From NCBI GenBank assembly GCA_011316305.1, contig SAUG01000007.1:248001-312000 (forward strand): DNA of 64,000 bases, in the 5' to 3' direction. The DNA is from Rusavskia elegans. Lineage: Eukaryota > Ascomycota > Lecanoromycetes > Teloschistales > Teloschistaceae. The number at the start of each line of letters is the position of its first letter. The first letter of the stretch is position 1. Below are positions 24,815 through 38,830 of the stretch, in pieces. A program made the translations under genes and the position numbers. The notes beneath the pieces are model-generated. The model did not search any database, was not told the DNA's origin, and worked only from the letters and a program-made list of their open reading frames with translations.

Positions 24815-27800
24815 CTAGATTAGATAAATAAACTTCTAAATTTTCATATTATAGCGTATTACTTTTTAATTTTACGAATATCATTCTATTAAAAAAGCTT
24901 TAATTTTAATATTAAAAGGCGCGAATATAGTCTAGTAATAATTCTAACTCTAAACTAAAAAAACGATAAAGCGATAAATTAATAAAAAATATTTTAAATA
25001 CTTTACAAGCTTTAGTAGTAAGGTATAGAAAGTATTACGACGCTAAATATATCTAAAATAATAAATTAAAAGATCGAGAGTCAAAAAAACTAAAAAATTA
25101 AATATAAAACAATATTCTAAACCGATTTAATTTATTTAATCCTATAACGAACCATTAACGCTTCGAAGTTATTCGCCGATATTAAGGCTACCGTCTAATT
25201 TTTCTATAAAGTTTAAATTTCCGAAATCGATAAATTATTGCTAGAAAGAATTATAAATATAAAAATTTTTAAATTCGAAATCTCGCTTTATCTAGTTATT
25301 AATTCGCTAGAATGGATTTTATAATATAATTTATTTATATTAGCTTTAATAGCGTCTTTCTACTATACTAAAAAGTTTAAACCTTCTACCTATACTATTA
25401 GGTCGGTAATTGCTTTTTATAAAATCTAGTATTAGATATCTAGCTAGTGTTAGTTTAATATCTTTACTAATATTGTTTTGGAAAATTATAATATAGTTTT
25501 AAAAGCTTTGAAAGTTTACTAATAATATATATATTTAAATTTGAATTATTACTAATACTTTTTTAAATTTATTTATTGAATTCTATAATCGTTTTATAGA
25601 TATCTATGATAAATTTCTAATAGTATTAGTTATATATTATTAATAATATCTAAAGTTATATCTAAAAAGTTATTCGACGATAGTAATTCGAAAATAGATA
25701 GCTTTAGAATTTTATTGTATAGATTTCTAATTTTATTAAATAGATTTCAAAATTACTAGAATCTTTTTAGTAATTTTTCTATGTAATACCTCGAAGTTTT
25801 ATCTAATATAGAACTGGCTACTAATCGAAAAAACGTCTAAAAGATACTCTATTAAAAAAGTATCTAGTAGCTGATAATAATATATTAATATTAGCAGAAA
25901 AATAATATACAAAATAGTATTTAGATATTATAGAAATAGTCGCTAGACGATAATTAAAAGATAGCCGGCTATAGAAAAGATATTTAACAATTTGTAATAA
26001 ATTTATATTAGATCGATTTTAATATTTTCTTCGGCGTTTTTTTTAGCGAAGAGTTTTTTTGTACTTTTTTATACTACTTTTAGTTATAGTTTTATTTCTT
26101 TTAATTTCGATATATTTAAAAGATTTATTTTCCTAGTGGATATAGTAATATTATAAATTAACTTAATAAAAAAATATCGGAAAGAATATAATATCTTCTT
26201 TTTCTTTTTAAAATTTCGATAATTTTATATACTAGTATTTTTTTTAAAAATATAAATTTAATATATTTCGTCGAATTTTGTATTTTACTAGATAGATTAA
26301 AAAGAAAATTATAGAATTTCGATATAGATATTAAAAAAAGATAAACTATACTATAAAAGATAATTCAATAAAAAAATCGATATAAAAAGAATCTAAAAAT
26401 AGGAAATAAACTATAATAATAGAAAATCTAGTAAAAAAGATATCGATTTAGTTACGAAAATAAAATTTATTATAATAGAGTTAAAAGTCGATCTAGATCA
26501 TCTATAAAAAGCTATTGATTTACGGAAATAAATAAATATTATTAATATAATTATAATAAACCATATAGATTCTATATATTATTATTAGTTTTTTATTCGG
26601 TAATATCTTAGAAATTTATTAATGTAATCGAAATTTAGTTATAGACTGACTAGTATTTATATCTAGAAGCTTTAAACTTTAATTTATCCGTTATTTTATA
26701 AAAAAATATTTCGACTATATAGAAAGATAGTTTTAGCTCCGCTATATTTATATACTAGATTTTACAGATAATCCTTTTTATATAGATTTGTAATAGTCGT
26801 TAATTTAGAGATATTTTAGTAGTAATACTTAGATAAATACGATTTTAAAACCGAAAATATATCTAAATATAAAAATAGAAATATATATAATAAATAAAAA
26901 TTGTCGAAATATAAAAACTATTAGTTAATTATCTATTCTAAAATTTAGTAGACTAGAAAGTAGTAGATTGTAGTAACAAGATAGAAAAGACAATATTAAA
27001 TTAATAGTAGAAAAATAGAAAGCTTTATATAGTTTCGAAAATAACTATATAAAATAAAGTCTTAAAAATTATTCGTCTACTATAATTACTAGAACTAATC
27101 TTAAATTTTTTAATAAAACTTCAACGTATCTGGACTAACTAGAGGTAAAAGCTATCAATTTTACTATAATAAATAATATTGTACCGGATCTTTTTTCGAC
27201 TTTAGATAATAAACCGTTAAGAAATTTCTAATCAAAAAACAGCGCGACTAATATTAATAATATTAATAATAGCCGATCGACTTTCTATATAGCTATAAAT
27301 TTATTTTATTATATAGATATCGATCGTAAAACTATAGATCTATAAAAGCGGATTATATATTAAAAATCCTTTGTAATTATTTCTAGTCTAGTTATTCTAG
27401 TAGCTAAACTATAAAAAGTTATTTTTAAATCTATTTTGTTTTAGACTGCCTAAATTTTTAAATTTAAATCTAAATCCGAAGTTTTTAACTAGATATTTGA
27501 ATTTTCTATAATCTAGATAAATATTTTCCGTTGTATCTATAATATATAGACTATATCTAAAAAGCCGCCTTTAACAGCGTAGCTATATTATAAATCAGAA
27601 ATTATAAATTTAATATCGCCGTTAGTCTACTATCGATATTTTTACTATTTTATAATCGTTAAAATAGATTTTTTAAAAACTTAAAAAAATTTTTATATAT
27701 TTAGATTATTATATTTTGATTCGGGCTGTATATAAAAGAATCTATAAATATCGATATATCGATTATAGCCGGAATAGATAGTTTCTTTTTTAAATTATAT

Positions 27801-28140
27801 TAGCTATATAGAAATAGCTAGATTTATCCATTTTAATATAGTAAATTTCGGATAGTTAATTTAATTTAATTTTCTACGATCTGTTTCTATAATTCTATTA
27901 AAAGTTTCGAAAACAAATTAGATTATTTCTAGAATATTAATATTTAGAATGACGTTAACGCTATTAATAATATTTTAAATAAATTTTTAGAACCTCAAAT
28001 TAGTTATAGTTAATAAAGAGCTAAAAGTAAATAAATTCGATATAATTTTAGAATATCTAAAAAAGAATAGAACAATGTTTTTAAATAGTTTCTCTTTATA
28101 TATAATATTATAAAAGATATTTCGGATAAAATATTTTAAT
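24815..28140 (+). other. Unit 2 segment
   Basis: Host unit paired with 1,200-1,813, 2,248-2,697 and 7,880-10,170. Broken plus-strand frames are as in unit 1. The uninterrupted crossing at about 25,440 and 25,875 shows that the hAT elements at 1,822 and 2,706 are insertions in unit 1. It ends at ataaataa, the target duplication of the next element. Confidence 0.5.
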
Positions 28141-28148
28141 ATAAATAA

Positions 28149-29432
28149 TAGACTGGCCGGTTCAGATCAGGTTTCTATCGAACCGTCGAGTATCCGACTC
28201 GATCTTAGTAACCCGATCCGGGTTCGACCCGCTAAACGGTCGGGTCGAGTTATAGATTCTAACCCGACTTTCGGGTCGAGTTATAGACTTTAATCTAAAA
28301 ATCCGACCTAAAAATCCGACCCGACTCGATTCGTAATCGGATTCGATAGTTAAATACGAAAGTAATTACGGATAATATAAATCGGTAATATATTCTATTT
28401 AAGACTAGTTTATATAACGGTAATCTATAAATATTAACTTATATATCGGTACTATATAAATAGTAATATCTTTTTTTAAATAATCTTACAGACGTATATT
28501 TCTTTCCTAGAACTTTTAATCTTTTAGAATTTATTATTAACTAGCTATCGTTATATCCCCGGCCAGACCACTAGATTCTATATTAATCTTTTAATAAACT
28601 AGGCGTCTTTCTACTAAATAGTAACGCGTTTGATATAGATTACGGCTAGTTAATAATCTATAAAGAATAAATATAGTCTGATATATATAGTAATATAGTA
28701 AGATAATATATTTATTTATTAGGAAAGTAATTATATATTCTTCTATCGTATTCTATAGAGTTGCTAACGCTATACCTTATATTCTATCGATTCTATCTTT
28801 AATATCTATAGCGATAGGAATACTAGACTACTATTATTAGAAATCATAATAGTAATCTATATCTTATTAAATACATTTATTATTATCCCGAAATACTAGT
28901 TCTAAATAGTCGGCTCGAATCTTGTCTACTATATTTTTAATAATCTGTTATTACTTTCTATATAAATAGTTAAATTTAACTAGAATTCCGATTTTAGATC
29001 GGCTTGGAAGCTGGCTTGTAGATGAACTAGGATAGATATTACTTAATAGGGATCTAGTAGAAAGGCCCTCGCTAGACGTATCGATCTAGAAAATAAAGAA
29101 GCGAGGATCGATATTTATATTAGATATTTTATACTACGTTTCTATAATAGTAATATAGAAAGGTAATATAGATATATAGATATTAAATAATAATGCGAAT
29201 AGTATTAACTATTAAATAGATAACAATAGATAGTATACGTTAATATTAGAATATATTAATATTAGGAATATCTGAAGTTTTTAGTATATTGTTAGAAATA
29301 AATAGAGATTTATAGGCAGTATAATATATAAAAAAAATTATATTTTAATACTAGAATTATACTTTTATATACGATTTTAGTATTTTAGTAGATCGAATCC
29401 GAGTACCCGACCCCGATCCGAAGGTCATTCTA
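28149..29432 (+). mobile_element. hAT deletion derivative, 1,284 bp, exact TSD
   Basis: tagactggcc...ggtcattcta (RIP form of ggccagtcta), flanked exactly by ataaataa (28,141-28,148 and 29,433-29,440). Read left to right it matches the reverse complement of the 4,294-7,021 element: its left ~650 bp corresponds to about 7,021-6,390 and its right part, from about 29,090, to about 4,770-4,294. The middle, including most of the transposase region, is gone or replaced. It is a non-autonomous daughter of that family. Confidence 0.88.
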
Positions 29433-29440
29433 ATAAATAA

Positions 29441-31514
29441 TATATAGTTATTTTTTCAAATTTATTTCTAATTATATTAATAAAATAGAATCGGATATTG
29501 AATAAACAATAAAAGATATTAGAATAGATAGCTAAATTAAATAGAAAATTATCTAAAAAGTTTCGATTTTTAAATTTCTCTAGCGAAATGGATATACGAA
29601 AATCGAAAGTAAAAAATCTTATTTTATATAGAATATTATCGACGTTAGAATTTTAATTAACAGTATTATAGATAGGATCGAATAAATTAAAATTAAAACT
29701 ATTTAAAAAACAGAATTATATTATAGTAGTAGCCTTTTACTAAATAGTTTAGCGAAATTTTTAATCTATTATTTTTAGACTGGCCGTTTTATCGAGTTTC
29801 GAACCCGGGTTCGTATTTCGAGTTCGTGTTTCTAACCGTATTGGGGAGGAGATAAACTTTAACTAGTAATTTAGACGTAATAGCTACGTTTATCGCGAAG
29901 TCGAATCGCTACTTTAACTCGAAATAGCTAGTCTAATTATTTTATAATTTAGATAAAATATCCTTCGATTCGTTCGAATATTTCTACTAGTTTCAAAATA
30001 TAGTATAAACGAGCTAAATAGCTCGTTTACTAATATTACTATAATTCTATAAAATAATGATCTTTCGCTCTAGTATAGAGACGATTTAAAGAAGATTTAA
30101 ACATTATATAGCGGAATAAAATATTAAATTTAAAAAATTAATAAAAAATTAATATTGAAAGAGAAAGTATCGATAGCGTTTAGATATCTAGAAAGAAAAA
30201 AAAAGCGGTTTTAATTAATATTATCGAATTATTAAATTTAAAAAGTATATTTAACAATTATAATATTTAGATTATAAAATTCTAAAAGTCTTTTTAACAT
30301 CTAGACTAATATTTATTTCTACCGTTTAAAAACTATTAAAATCTTTTATATATAACTTTAGCTCTAATCTTTTAAACTATTTTTTAATCGTAGAATAGAT
30401 AGTTTATTTTAAGATAGACGAGAGATTATATATTACTATATTTTATAGATACTTTTACTCTGTTCTTTTCTACTATATAAATCGTTTTATAAAACGTCGT
30501 TTAATCTATATAGTTAAAAAGATTCGATATTATTTTTTTTTATTATTATTATTAGCGTTTCCGTCAATTTCTTCCTCGGTTTTTTCGATTTTTTTAGTCT
30601 TTTTAATCTTTTAAGTTTTCTTAATCTCTTTAATTTCTTTAGTTTCTTTAATTTCTTTAGTTTTATAGTCGATAGTCTCTTTAGTATTGCTTTTCTAATC
30701 TATTTTTCTTCTAGTTTCTCTACTAAACGCGTTTTTGTTTTATTTAGTATTATTCGGCGCGTTTATTTATATTCTACTAGTCTATCTCTTTAGTAATTTA
30801 AAAGGAAGTAAATCTATTTTCTATAATAAACTAGCCTTTTATAGTATTATCGATTATTATATTTATTTTTCTTTTTCTTTTTCTCTTTTCGTTTTCTTTT
30901 TTCTTCTCTTTCTCTTCTTTATCGTAGTCGTTATTTTCTTCGGCGGCGGTTCTTTTCGCAGTAATCATATTATTAAATATATTTCAAATTTTATATATAA
31001 TATTTATATTATAGTAGTCTAATATATATTTTATTATAAATTTAATATAATTAAAATTCTATAAAAATAGAAAACCAATTTTTTAATATAAAATAATTAA
31101 AATAGATTTATTATTATTACTCCATTTATTAATTTTAAAAATTTCATTTACCTATTCGATATTTTCTATTACTATAACTATAGTAATTTGAATAAAGATA
31201 GAAATTTTAATAACTATTTTAATATAATCTTTTTTATTATTTTATAGATTATAGATTAGTATTTACTAATATTAAAAACTTAAAAAAATTATATATAATA
31301 TTATTAAATTCTATTTAAAAATCTATTATAGTTTTTATAATATCTAGTAAAAATTTAATTTTTCCGAAAAGTATAACAGAACTATATATATATCTAAAAT
31401 AGTAATATAAAAGATTTTTAAAAGTTATCGGATAAATAATTCGATAATTAAAAATAAAATAAAAAGTAGTTTCTAGAAAAAAATTAATAAAGGAATCTGC
31501 CGGTAATATAGTAA
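29441..31514 (+). other. Unit 2 segment with lysine-rich minus-strand tract
   Basis: Host unit paired with about 10,180-12,130, interrupted by the MITE at 29,776-29,935. Around 30,570-30,960 the minus strand encodes a lysine-rich and then acidic low-complexity stretch, with AKRTAAEENNDYDKEEKEK-like text at about 30,960 down to 30,900. The plus-strand open frame 30,735-31,022 over the same bases is phenylalanine/leucine rich and is most likely its antisense shadow. Confidence 0.45.
29776..29935 (-). mobile_element. MITE-A copy 4, 160 bp, exact 8-bp TSD
   Basis: tagactggcc...agctagtcta in reverse orientation, flanked by attatttt at 29,768-29,775 and 29,936-29,943. It keeps gaacccgggttcg and the ctaaccgtattggg side of the internal hairpin. 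Confidence 0.92.
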
Positions 31515-31522
31515 AAAATAAT

Positions 31523-31682
31523 TAGACTGGCCGTTTTATCGAGTTTCGAATCCGAATTCGTATCCCGAGTTCGAATTTCTAACTATATTAGAAAAAAGAC
31601 TAACTTTAACTAGTAATTTAGACGTATTAGCCACGTTTATCGCGAAGTCGGATCGCCACTTTGATTCGAAGTGGCCAATCTA
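31523..31682 (-). mobile_element. MITE-A copy 5, 160 bp
   Basis: tagactggcc...ggccaatcta in reverse orientation. Flanks are aaaataat (31,515-31,522) and gaaataat (31,683-31,690), one A/G difference in 8. Confidence 0.9.
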
Positions 31683-31714
31683 GAAATAATACTATTTCTG
31701 TAATAAAAGGCTAT

Positions 31715-32101
31715 ATATATCTCGGAACGGATTGAAAGAGATCGGGTTCTAGAATATCTAATCCGATTTACTTTAAATTATAATATCTTCGGATTAGATT
31801 ATAAATAGATTTTCGCGGGTTTAACCACCTTTAAAAGATATAATAATTAATTATTACGCTAGTATTGATTCTAAATTAGCTTATATAAATATTTCTATAA
31901 TTAAATTATTTTTAGAAGCTAGAAATACAAATTAGACTAGTTTAACGTTAATATTAGATTCTTACGAGTTAATTCTAAAAACTAATATTTTTAGTAAATC
32001 CCGCCTCGAATCTAACTCGAATCGGAATAGATTAAGTCGATATCTATATAATCCGATCTAGACTCGGATCGGATATTTCTCTATTCCGTTTCGAAATATA
32101 A
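31715..32101 (+). mobile_element. Element C, copy 2
   Basis: It starts atatatctcggaacgg and ends ccgtttcgaaatataa, matching the ends of the copy at 50,346-50,773. Both arms are rich in cgaatc/gattcg motifs. I could not settle a target duplication. No coding capacity. Confidence 0.65.
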
Positions 32102-35100
32102 AAGTATAGAAATCTATTAAAAAAAGCTTTAATATTTTAATATTTTATTTTTCTATTAAGAACCGTCTAGAATATAAAGAATCTAAAGATCTATTTATAT
32201 TTTTTTTAGAATATTTTGACCTTTTTAATTATTTTTAATAATATTCTATTTTAATAGACGTTTAAAATCTATTAATTAATAAAAAAATGTTAAAATATTA
32301 ATAGTTTTATAACTATAATCTTTTCTAGTTAAAGCTATATTTTAGAAAGTAGCCTAATATAAAAGTCGGATTGTTATATTAAAATAGTATATTAAAACGA
32401 TATATATAATATAAATATAATGGATCGCTACTTTAAAATTTACTATAACTTTTTTATATTTTAAAACGTTAGATAATACTAGACGCGTATTTTATAAAAA
32501 CGATTTTTATATCGACGTATTCGATCCTTTTAAATATTATCTACTTGAATTTTATATCTATTTTCTAGTTTACTTTTATATTTAATATTTTAATACAATT
32601 TATAATATAAATACTATTCTACTATATCTAGAATATACTAACTATTAAATATTATCGTTATACTAATATTTAATAAATGAATCTTTGATTTATTTTACTA
32701 TCAAACAGTTTATTAATTGTATTAAATATTCTTTCCGTTAAAATCTACGTATTATATTATAATATTGTTATTAAAATTAGAAATAAATAACAAAACTATA
32801 TTTTATTATTAATATATAAGTTTTAATCAGGACCTAGTAAATTCTATAGTAGAATTCTAAAATTCTAGAACGATACTATTAGTAATAATAATCACTTTTA
32901 ATATTAAAATAATTGAATATTATATTTAAAAAATATTTTACTAATATCGGATAATAGAAATACTAGTTTTTTAAAATCTTTAATAGATTATATAGACTAT
33001 TTACTATATCTTTTAGCTTTATAGAAAACCAAAAAGCCATAATATTAAAATCTACTAAAAGTTTTTCTATTATATTTAAAAGAAAAACAAAAATAATTCG
33101 ATTTTTAATATATTTTTTTAATTAATTTTTTAAAAAAGTTATATTCGAAATTTAATTAAACCGACTATTTTACGAATTTTTATTTTATACGTTTAATTGA
33201 TTATATTATATTAGTATTATACTTTAAAATCTTCTATTAAAAATTTCCTACTAATACTATTAAAAAGAATTTTTAATATAATTTAAACTAATTTTATAAA
33301 ATAGTTCCGTAAAATAATTCTGTAAAATATTTTCGTATCCGATAAATATATTTCTAATTATTCTTATCGTTAATTGTTTTATATTAGTCGAATTAAATTT
33401 TTCTATATATATCATTTCGGTATTACTACTTTCCGCTAGCCGATTTTTATAGAGTTAACCCGATACTTTTACTAGCGAAATCTATTATCAGAATTCTATA
33501 TTATTTCTTTATCTTTTTAATTTAATAACGTCGTTAGACGCCGCTAAAATTATTAATATAGAAGTAATAGATAGACCAAAAGCTATATATTAGATTTTAA
33601 AATTCTTTAATAGATTAATTATCTATAAAATACTTTCTAGCTTCGAAGTATAAAAGAAATAGCTTTTATTATAACTATAGAAATTAATTTAACTAGGATT
33701 GTATAGAATTCGAATATATTATTTTATTGATCCTTTTATACCGCTACTAATAATCGTTATTTTCTAATTTAATTAATTTCAAAAGATTCTATTAATATAT
33801 TAATATAATTAAATCGCTAGTACTATAAATTTTCATTTCTTAAAACTTTTAAAAGCTAATTATTTATAAAATATTCTAATGTTTTATTATATATACGTTA
33901 TCGATTTTATTATAATAATAATAATATTTAGATTTAGCGAATATTGGAACGAGTATATATTATTTCTATTAATATATTTATTACATCGCTATTAGAACGC
34001 TATACTAGATTAAAACGTAACTACTTTTATCGAAGTTTAGTTATATATCTAGAAATACCATTAGAATCTACCAAAAATATATTCATAATAGTTGAAAAAA
34101 GATAGAAAAGAAATTTTTTAGTTTTTTAGTCTTTAGATATAAATCCTCGTAGTAGATTTATTATTCGGAATTTTTAATTTAAAGACGATTATTCCGTTTT
34201 AATAATTAAAAAAAAAGATTTCTTTCGAATATTAAAAAGCCCTTTAATAAATAAATTCTAGTTGCAAGTTTTAAATAAATTAAAAGTATATTCGTATAAA
34301 ACCGAAGAAATAAAAGAAAACTTTTTTTTAGAAATTTGAAAAATAGTATAAAGTTATATTCGAAAACGTTTTATAAAACTAAATAGTAATAGAGTTTAAA
34401 TAAATTAAAGTTCCTTCGTATTAATAAAAAACCATTTTTTTAGAATATTTTTTAATATATATAAGAATTTTATATCTAATTATTTAAACTACTATATTCT
34501 CTATAGTTATTATTTTTATTCTGGTTATACAACTTTCTTTATAAATATCTTTCTAATACTTTTTATATGATTTATCCAATTCGTTATAAACTATTAAAAT
34601 AGTATTTCGGTAATTTTAAATAACGCTACTATCTTTTAATTAATAGACGTTTTTTTATACTAAATAGAAAAAAAGATATATATACTCGAATATAATATAG
34701 ATTTATTTAATGATTATATTTTCAATATTTTAATATCTATAATATTCGTTCGAAAATAAAATAAAGTATGTTTTTACGAATTAAAAGATAGATACTATAT
34801 TATATTTAATATCTAATTATTTTTTTATAATAAATATAGTAATTTCTTTTCACTTTTATTATAAAATTTTAAGAATTTCTATAATCTCCTATTTTAATTT
34901 CATTAGTAAATTATTAAAATATCTATATATTTTCGCTCCGTTGTATTATATAAACTGCTATTGAATTATACTAATAGATTAGAATACGTCGGATTTTATA
35001 TTATTTTCTAAATAGGTTTTTTGAACTATTAAAATTTAGTTTACTATATTTCTTTTTTATTTTACTTTTCTTTTAGTTTTTTTTAATAGAATCGAACTCC

Positions 35101-35655
35101 GATCCGATCGATAATTTACAAAAAAAAACTTTTAAATATAAATAGAAAAATTATTTTAACTATTATATCTTTATATAATTATTTATCTTGATATGTAAAT
35201 TAAGGCGCATTAATTTTAAAAACTATTAAAAACTATTACAAACGACTTTTATCTATTCGTTTCTAGATTTTAAAGCGCGAATAAAAAGTATTTATATAAT
35301 TATAGATTTCTATTACTCGATAAATATACTAATCATTTCTATATCTACTTTTTTCGATTTAATAATATTTTTCGAGCTAGACTTTTAAAATCTGTAGTCT
35401 ATTTTGATATCTTCGTCTAGATCTATGGAACGAGTAATTCTAATATCTATATTTTATTTACTAGTTTTAAAAGTTTTAATATATTTTTAAAACCAATTTC
35501 GGATATCTATATATTATCTATCTATTTTCCTTCCGATAGTAATTTTCGACGGACTTTTTTATATATTATTAACTATTCGACACTTTTTATATTATAATTT
35601 CGAAATTTTTACGGATATTTTTAAAATGATTTAAATATAGATAATATTTCTCTAG
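32102..35655 (+). other. Unit 2 segment, no recognised gene
   Basis: Host unit paired with about 12,330-12,709 and 13,680-16,930. It is continuous where unit 1 carries element D (12,710-13,671) and MITE-A copy 1. No recognised domain; frames are not kept over long distances. Degenerate 13-bp repeats occur near 33,290-33,330. Confidence 0.45.
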
Positions 35656-36092
35656 CGTTTGATTGGAATTCGGAACGAAATATAGAAATTTCCGATTCGA
35701 ATCCGATTTAAATAGATTCGAATCGAATTCGAATCGAGTTATATAGGTATCGACCCGATTCGAATCGAAATAGATTAGATTCGAGTCGGGATTTACTAAA
35801 AATAATAGTTTTTAGATTGAATTTTTATTAATATATTATAAACGCTGAATTAGTCTAATTATAATTTTTAGCTTCTATATTTTCTAAACTACTAAAACTA
35901 TCTAAATAGGCTAATCTAGCGTCAATACTAGCGTATTAATTAATTAATTCGCTCTTTAAATATAATAAATTCGCGAAATCCCGTTTAAATTCTAACTCGT
36001 TTATAATCTAACCCGGAGATATTCTAATCCGATTCGAGTCAGATTAAAAGTCCTAGAATCCGATCCGACCCAATCTGTTTCGAGGTACAATC
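35656..36092 (-). mobile_element. Element C, copy 3 (reverse)
   Basis: It reads from ttggaattcggaac at the left to gtttcgaggtacaa at the right, so the two ends are imperfect inverted repeats (ttgNANNtcggaac). The string tctctagc occurs just left (about 35,649-35,656) and right (about 36,090-36,098), a possible 8-bp target duplication with a few extra bases at the left. If real this would also suggest a hAT-type insertion. Confidence 0.65.
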
Positions 36093-37059
36093 TCTAGCTA
36101 TATAATAAATAAATTTATAGTTCTTTTAAAATATTTATAGATAACGGTAATAAAAATATATACTATAATTTCGATCGAATATCGATTATACCGGCTTTAT
36201 TAATAATATTTTAATTCTAAAAATAAAGAAACTATAAATAATAATAATTATCTAAATATTTTTCGGAAAAACCGCTATCTTTAAAATATTTCTATAGATT
36301 TTTAATAGAGCCGTAATAATAGTAGGAAGTACTTTATAACTAAAAGAAATTCTAATAATTATAGAAACTATTTTAATATTTATAGTGATTAGAATATTTT
36401 TTTAAAACTACGAGAAAGAACGGATAAAAAATGAAAAAAATTAATAGAATACTATCGCGTTATTCGCTTATATTAAATACTACTAGCGTTATTTTATTCG
36501 ATTTTCGAATCGAAAAAAGAAATCGGGTTAATCTAAAACTATTAACTAATAAAAAATTTGAAATAAATACTATTTCGATCTAGGTTTTAAAAAAATAATA
36601 GTATAATTAAATAAAGTTAAACCTATTTATTAAAGAATCTATATACTAGAAATAGACTAATTCCGTTTATTAGAACAGTCCGATATTTTCTATAATAACC
36701 GGCTGGAATAATTACCAAATATATATTCGATATCTATAATATATAAATATTTGGTTTATATTATAAAATTTATTTAGATTGCCGTATTTTATCGGAATAA
36801 TAATTAGCCGTATTCCAGTTTCTCATTTAATAACTTCCTAGAAGTCTGCGTTTATCGACTAATAACTATATCGTATCTAGACTATTATAGTTATTATTTA
36901 ATTTATTTATTTTGTAAACCTAATAATATTAAATAAAGCCGCGAATAATATATAGAATAGACGAAAATAGCGCGTTATCGAATATAAAATATTCTTCTAA
37001 TATATTTCGCGTATAATCTATTATATCTTCTATAGATATTGATAACAATCTATAATAAA
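36093..37059 (+). other. Unit 2 segment across a deletion
   Basis: Bases 36,540-36,640 pair with about 19,380-19,480 and 36,650-37,059 with 20,345-20,740, while about 2.4 kb of unit 1 is missing before them. Bases 36,100-36,500 have no clear partner. It ends at the atctg duplication of the next LTR element. Confidence 0.45.
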
Positions 37060-37064
37060 ATCTG

Positions 37065-37246
37065 TATTATGGAATAAGCTTTTATAAAGCCGAAAGGTAT
37101 GTAATAAGTTGCCCGATTAGGTTTAGTACGGCTCGCTAGATTAGATAGCGGCCTTGGCACGCACCTTTTATATCCGTAGGCCTTCTCTATAGAATAATAG
37201 TCCTTCTACTATCTAATTATTATCTATATTTAACCTCGTTATAATA
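37065..37246 (+). repeat. Left LTR, 182 bp
   Basis: It runs from tattatggaataagc (RIP form of TGTTATGG) to ttataata (from ATAACA). The same sequence recurs at 40,128-40,309, as a solo LTR at 2,737-2,918, and twice at 44,089-45,821. A cttttata motif near the left side could be a TATA box on this strand; a gtataaaag-type motif is on the opposite strand. Confidence 0.88.
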
Positions 37247-37479
37247 AATAGTAGTAATAAAGGTATTTTGATTATCCTATATTATTATACGTAGGCTTAT
37301 TTAAAATCTACGCTAGTAAATATAGTCCTCCGAACCTACTAGAAACTCGATTTATCTTAACTACTTCCTAGTAAATATAAGCTAATTCCGCTAGAATTAA
37401 GTAAAGGTAAATTACTTTTACTTTATTTTACTCGCTTTATAAATTTATATTATAATATCTAGTAATATAAAAGACCTAG

Positions 37480-38300
37480 TATCAGGCTTTAGTAAATTTA
37501 ATATAGAAAATAATAACTTTATCGGTATTAGAGGCGAGCCTTTTAGTAGCTTCGTTAATTAACGAGCTAGAAGCCTTAAGAGGAGGCTATATAATTCGCT
37601 TTTTACTAGATTATAAACTATAGTAGAAAACGTTTAGAAAGACGTTAGCGAAATCTAAACCTAGATTAATAATACTAGTAATATTATTAATAAGTAATTT
37701 AAAAAAAGCTATAAATAATTCGATAAGTTTAAGTTATCTATAGATAAGATTAAATTCCTTCTTTAAATTTAAACTAAGAAGAAACTAGGTACTTTACCTC
37801 TAAATTCGTTTATCGGATCTCTAAAATCTCTTTCTAGTAAGGTTTTATTATATAAATTATTTTATAAAAGCTTATCTATCCGTTCCGATTATAATAGTAC
37901 CGGCGGCGAAATTCGAGACTTTAAAAAGATAGTAAAGAATAAAGAATAGAAAAGTAAATTTAAAATATCCGAAATCGGCTATTTTAATTCTTACCTATTA
38001 TAGTCTACCTATAGTAAAGGAGATTTCGTTATTATCGGCGATTATATATAATATCGTAATATTTATCTCTTTTTTAGCTAGACTAAAATCTTTATATAGA
38101 CCCTAGGATCTTTATATATTCGTAAATACCTCTACCTATATTTCTAAAAAATAGCTTAAACCTAGTACGTTATAGAACTTAATAACGTATATTAAATAGT
38201 ATTCTAGAGAGGAGAAGAACTCTAGATATAGGAGAAACTCTTTATCTAACGGTTTAAAATACGTATATCTAACGATATAATACTCCTCCGAACTAATAAA
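37480..38300 (+). pseudogene. Unknown N-terminal coding region of the LTR element
   Basis: The plus-strand frame, broken mainly by TAG/TAA, reads EASLLVASLINELEALRGGY near 37,520-37,590 and KAYLSVPIIIVPAAKFETL near 37,866-37,925. Its position after the left LTR suggests the N-terminal part of a gag polyprotein. I recognise no domain. Confidence 0.4.
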
Positions 38301-38439
38301 CTTTTAATCGAAAATATCCGTTCCTAATATTCGGTTTCCGACTATATCTAATCGGTAGTACGCTATACCCGTAATATAGGATTTAAAGACTAGTATTAAT
38401 AAATTCTCTAGGCCTAGAATAATTTTATACTAAGTCTAC

Positions 38440-38830
38440 AGCGTAATATCGACAAACTTTCTAAAAAATCGACTTTTCTATTATTTATTCTATAACTGGA
38501 AGCTAAAAAAACAGCCTAGAGAAGATTCTATATAATAAAGCTCCTTAAAAATCTTTAGCGACCTTAGCGGTAGTAAAATTAGATATTATCTCGATAGAAT
38601 ATATAGTAACTATTATATAATTCGCAGGAGAATTAATTTTAGTAGCTATACCGTTCATAGTACGGACTACCTAATAATTTATTCTAATAAAGATCTCGTT
38701 AATAAACTTTTTAATAAACTTCCTAGTGTTTATCTTAACCTACTTAGCGCTATATCGAGGCTCTGCCGCGAAGTAATTAGGGCTTTAAACTAAATCTAAA
38801 TTATAATTAACAGGTTAACGCTATTTTTAA
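38440..38830 (+). pseudogene. Gag-like region
   Basis: The plus-strand frame reads FYYLFYNWKLKKQPRED near 38,480 and LPSVYLNLLSAISRLCREVI near 38,720-38,780, with tryptophan-type TAG stops between. The aromatic and tryptophan pattern followed by a protease is what an LTR-element gag looks like, but I cannot match it to a named gag family. Confidence 0.4.

Noticed and set aside
30735..31022. 95-codon plus-strand open frame rich in Phe and Leu
   Set aside because: It is antisense to a lysine-rich low-complexity minus-strand frame that is shared, in degraded form, by unit 1. It looks like a shadow and not a membrane protein.
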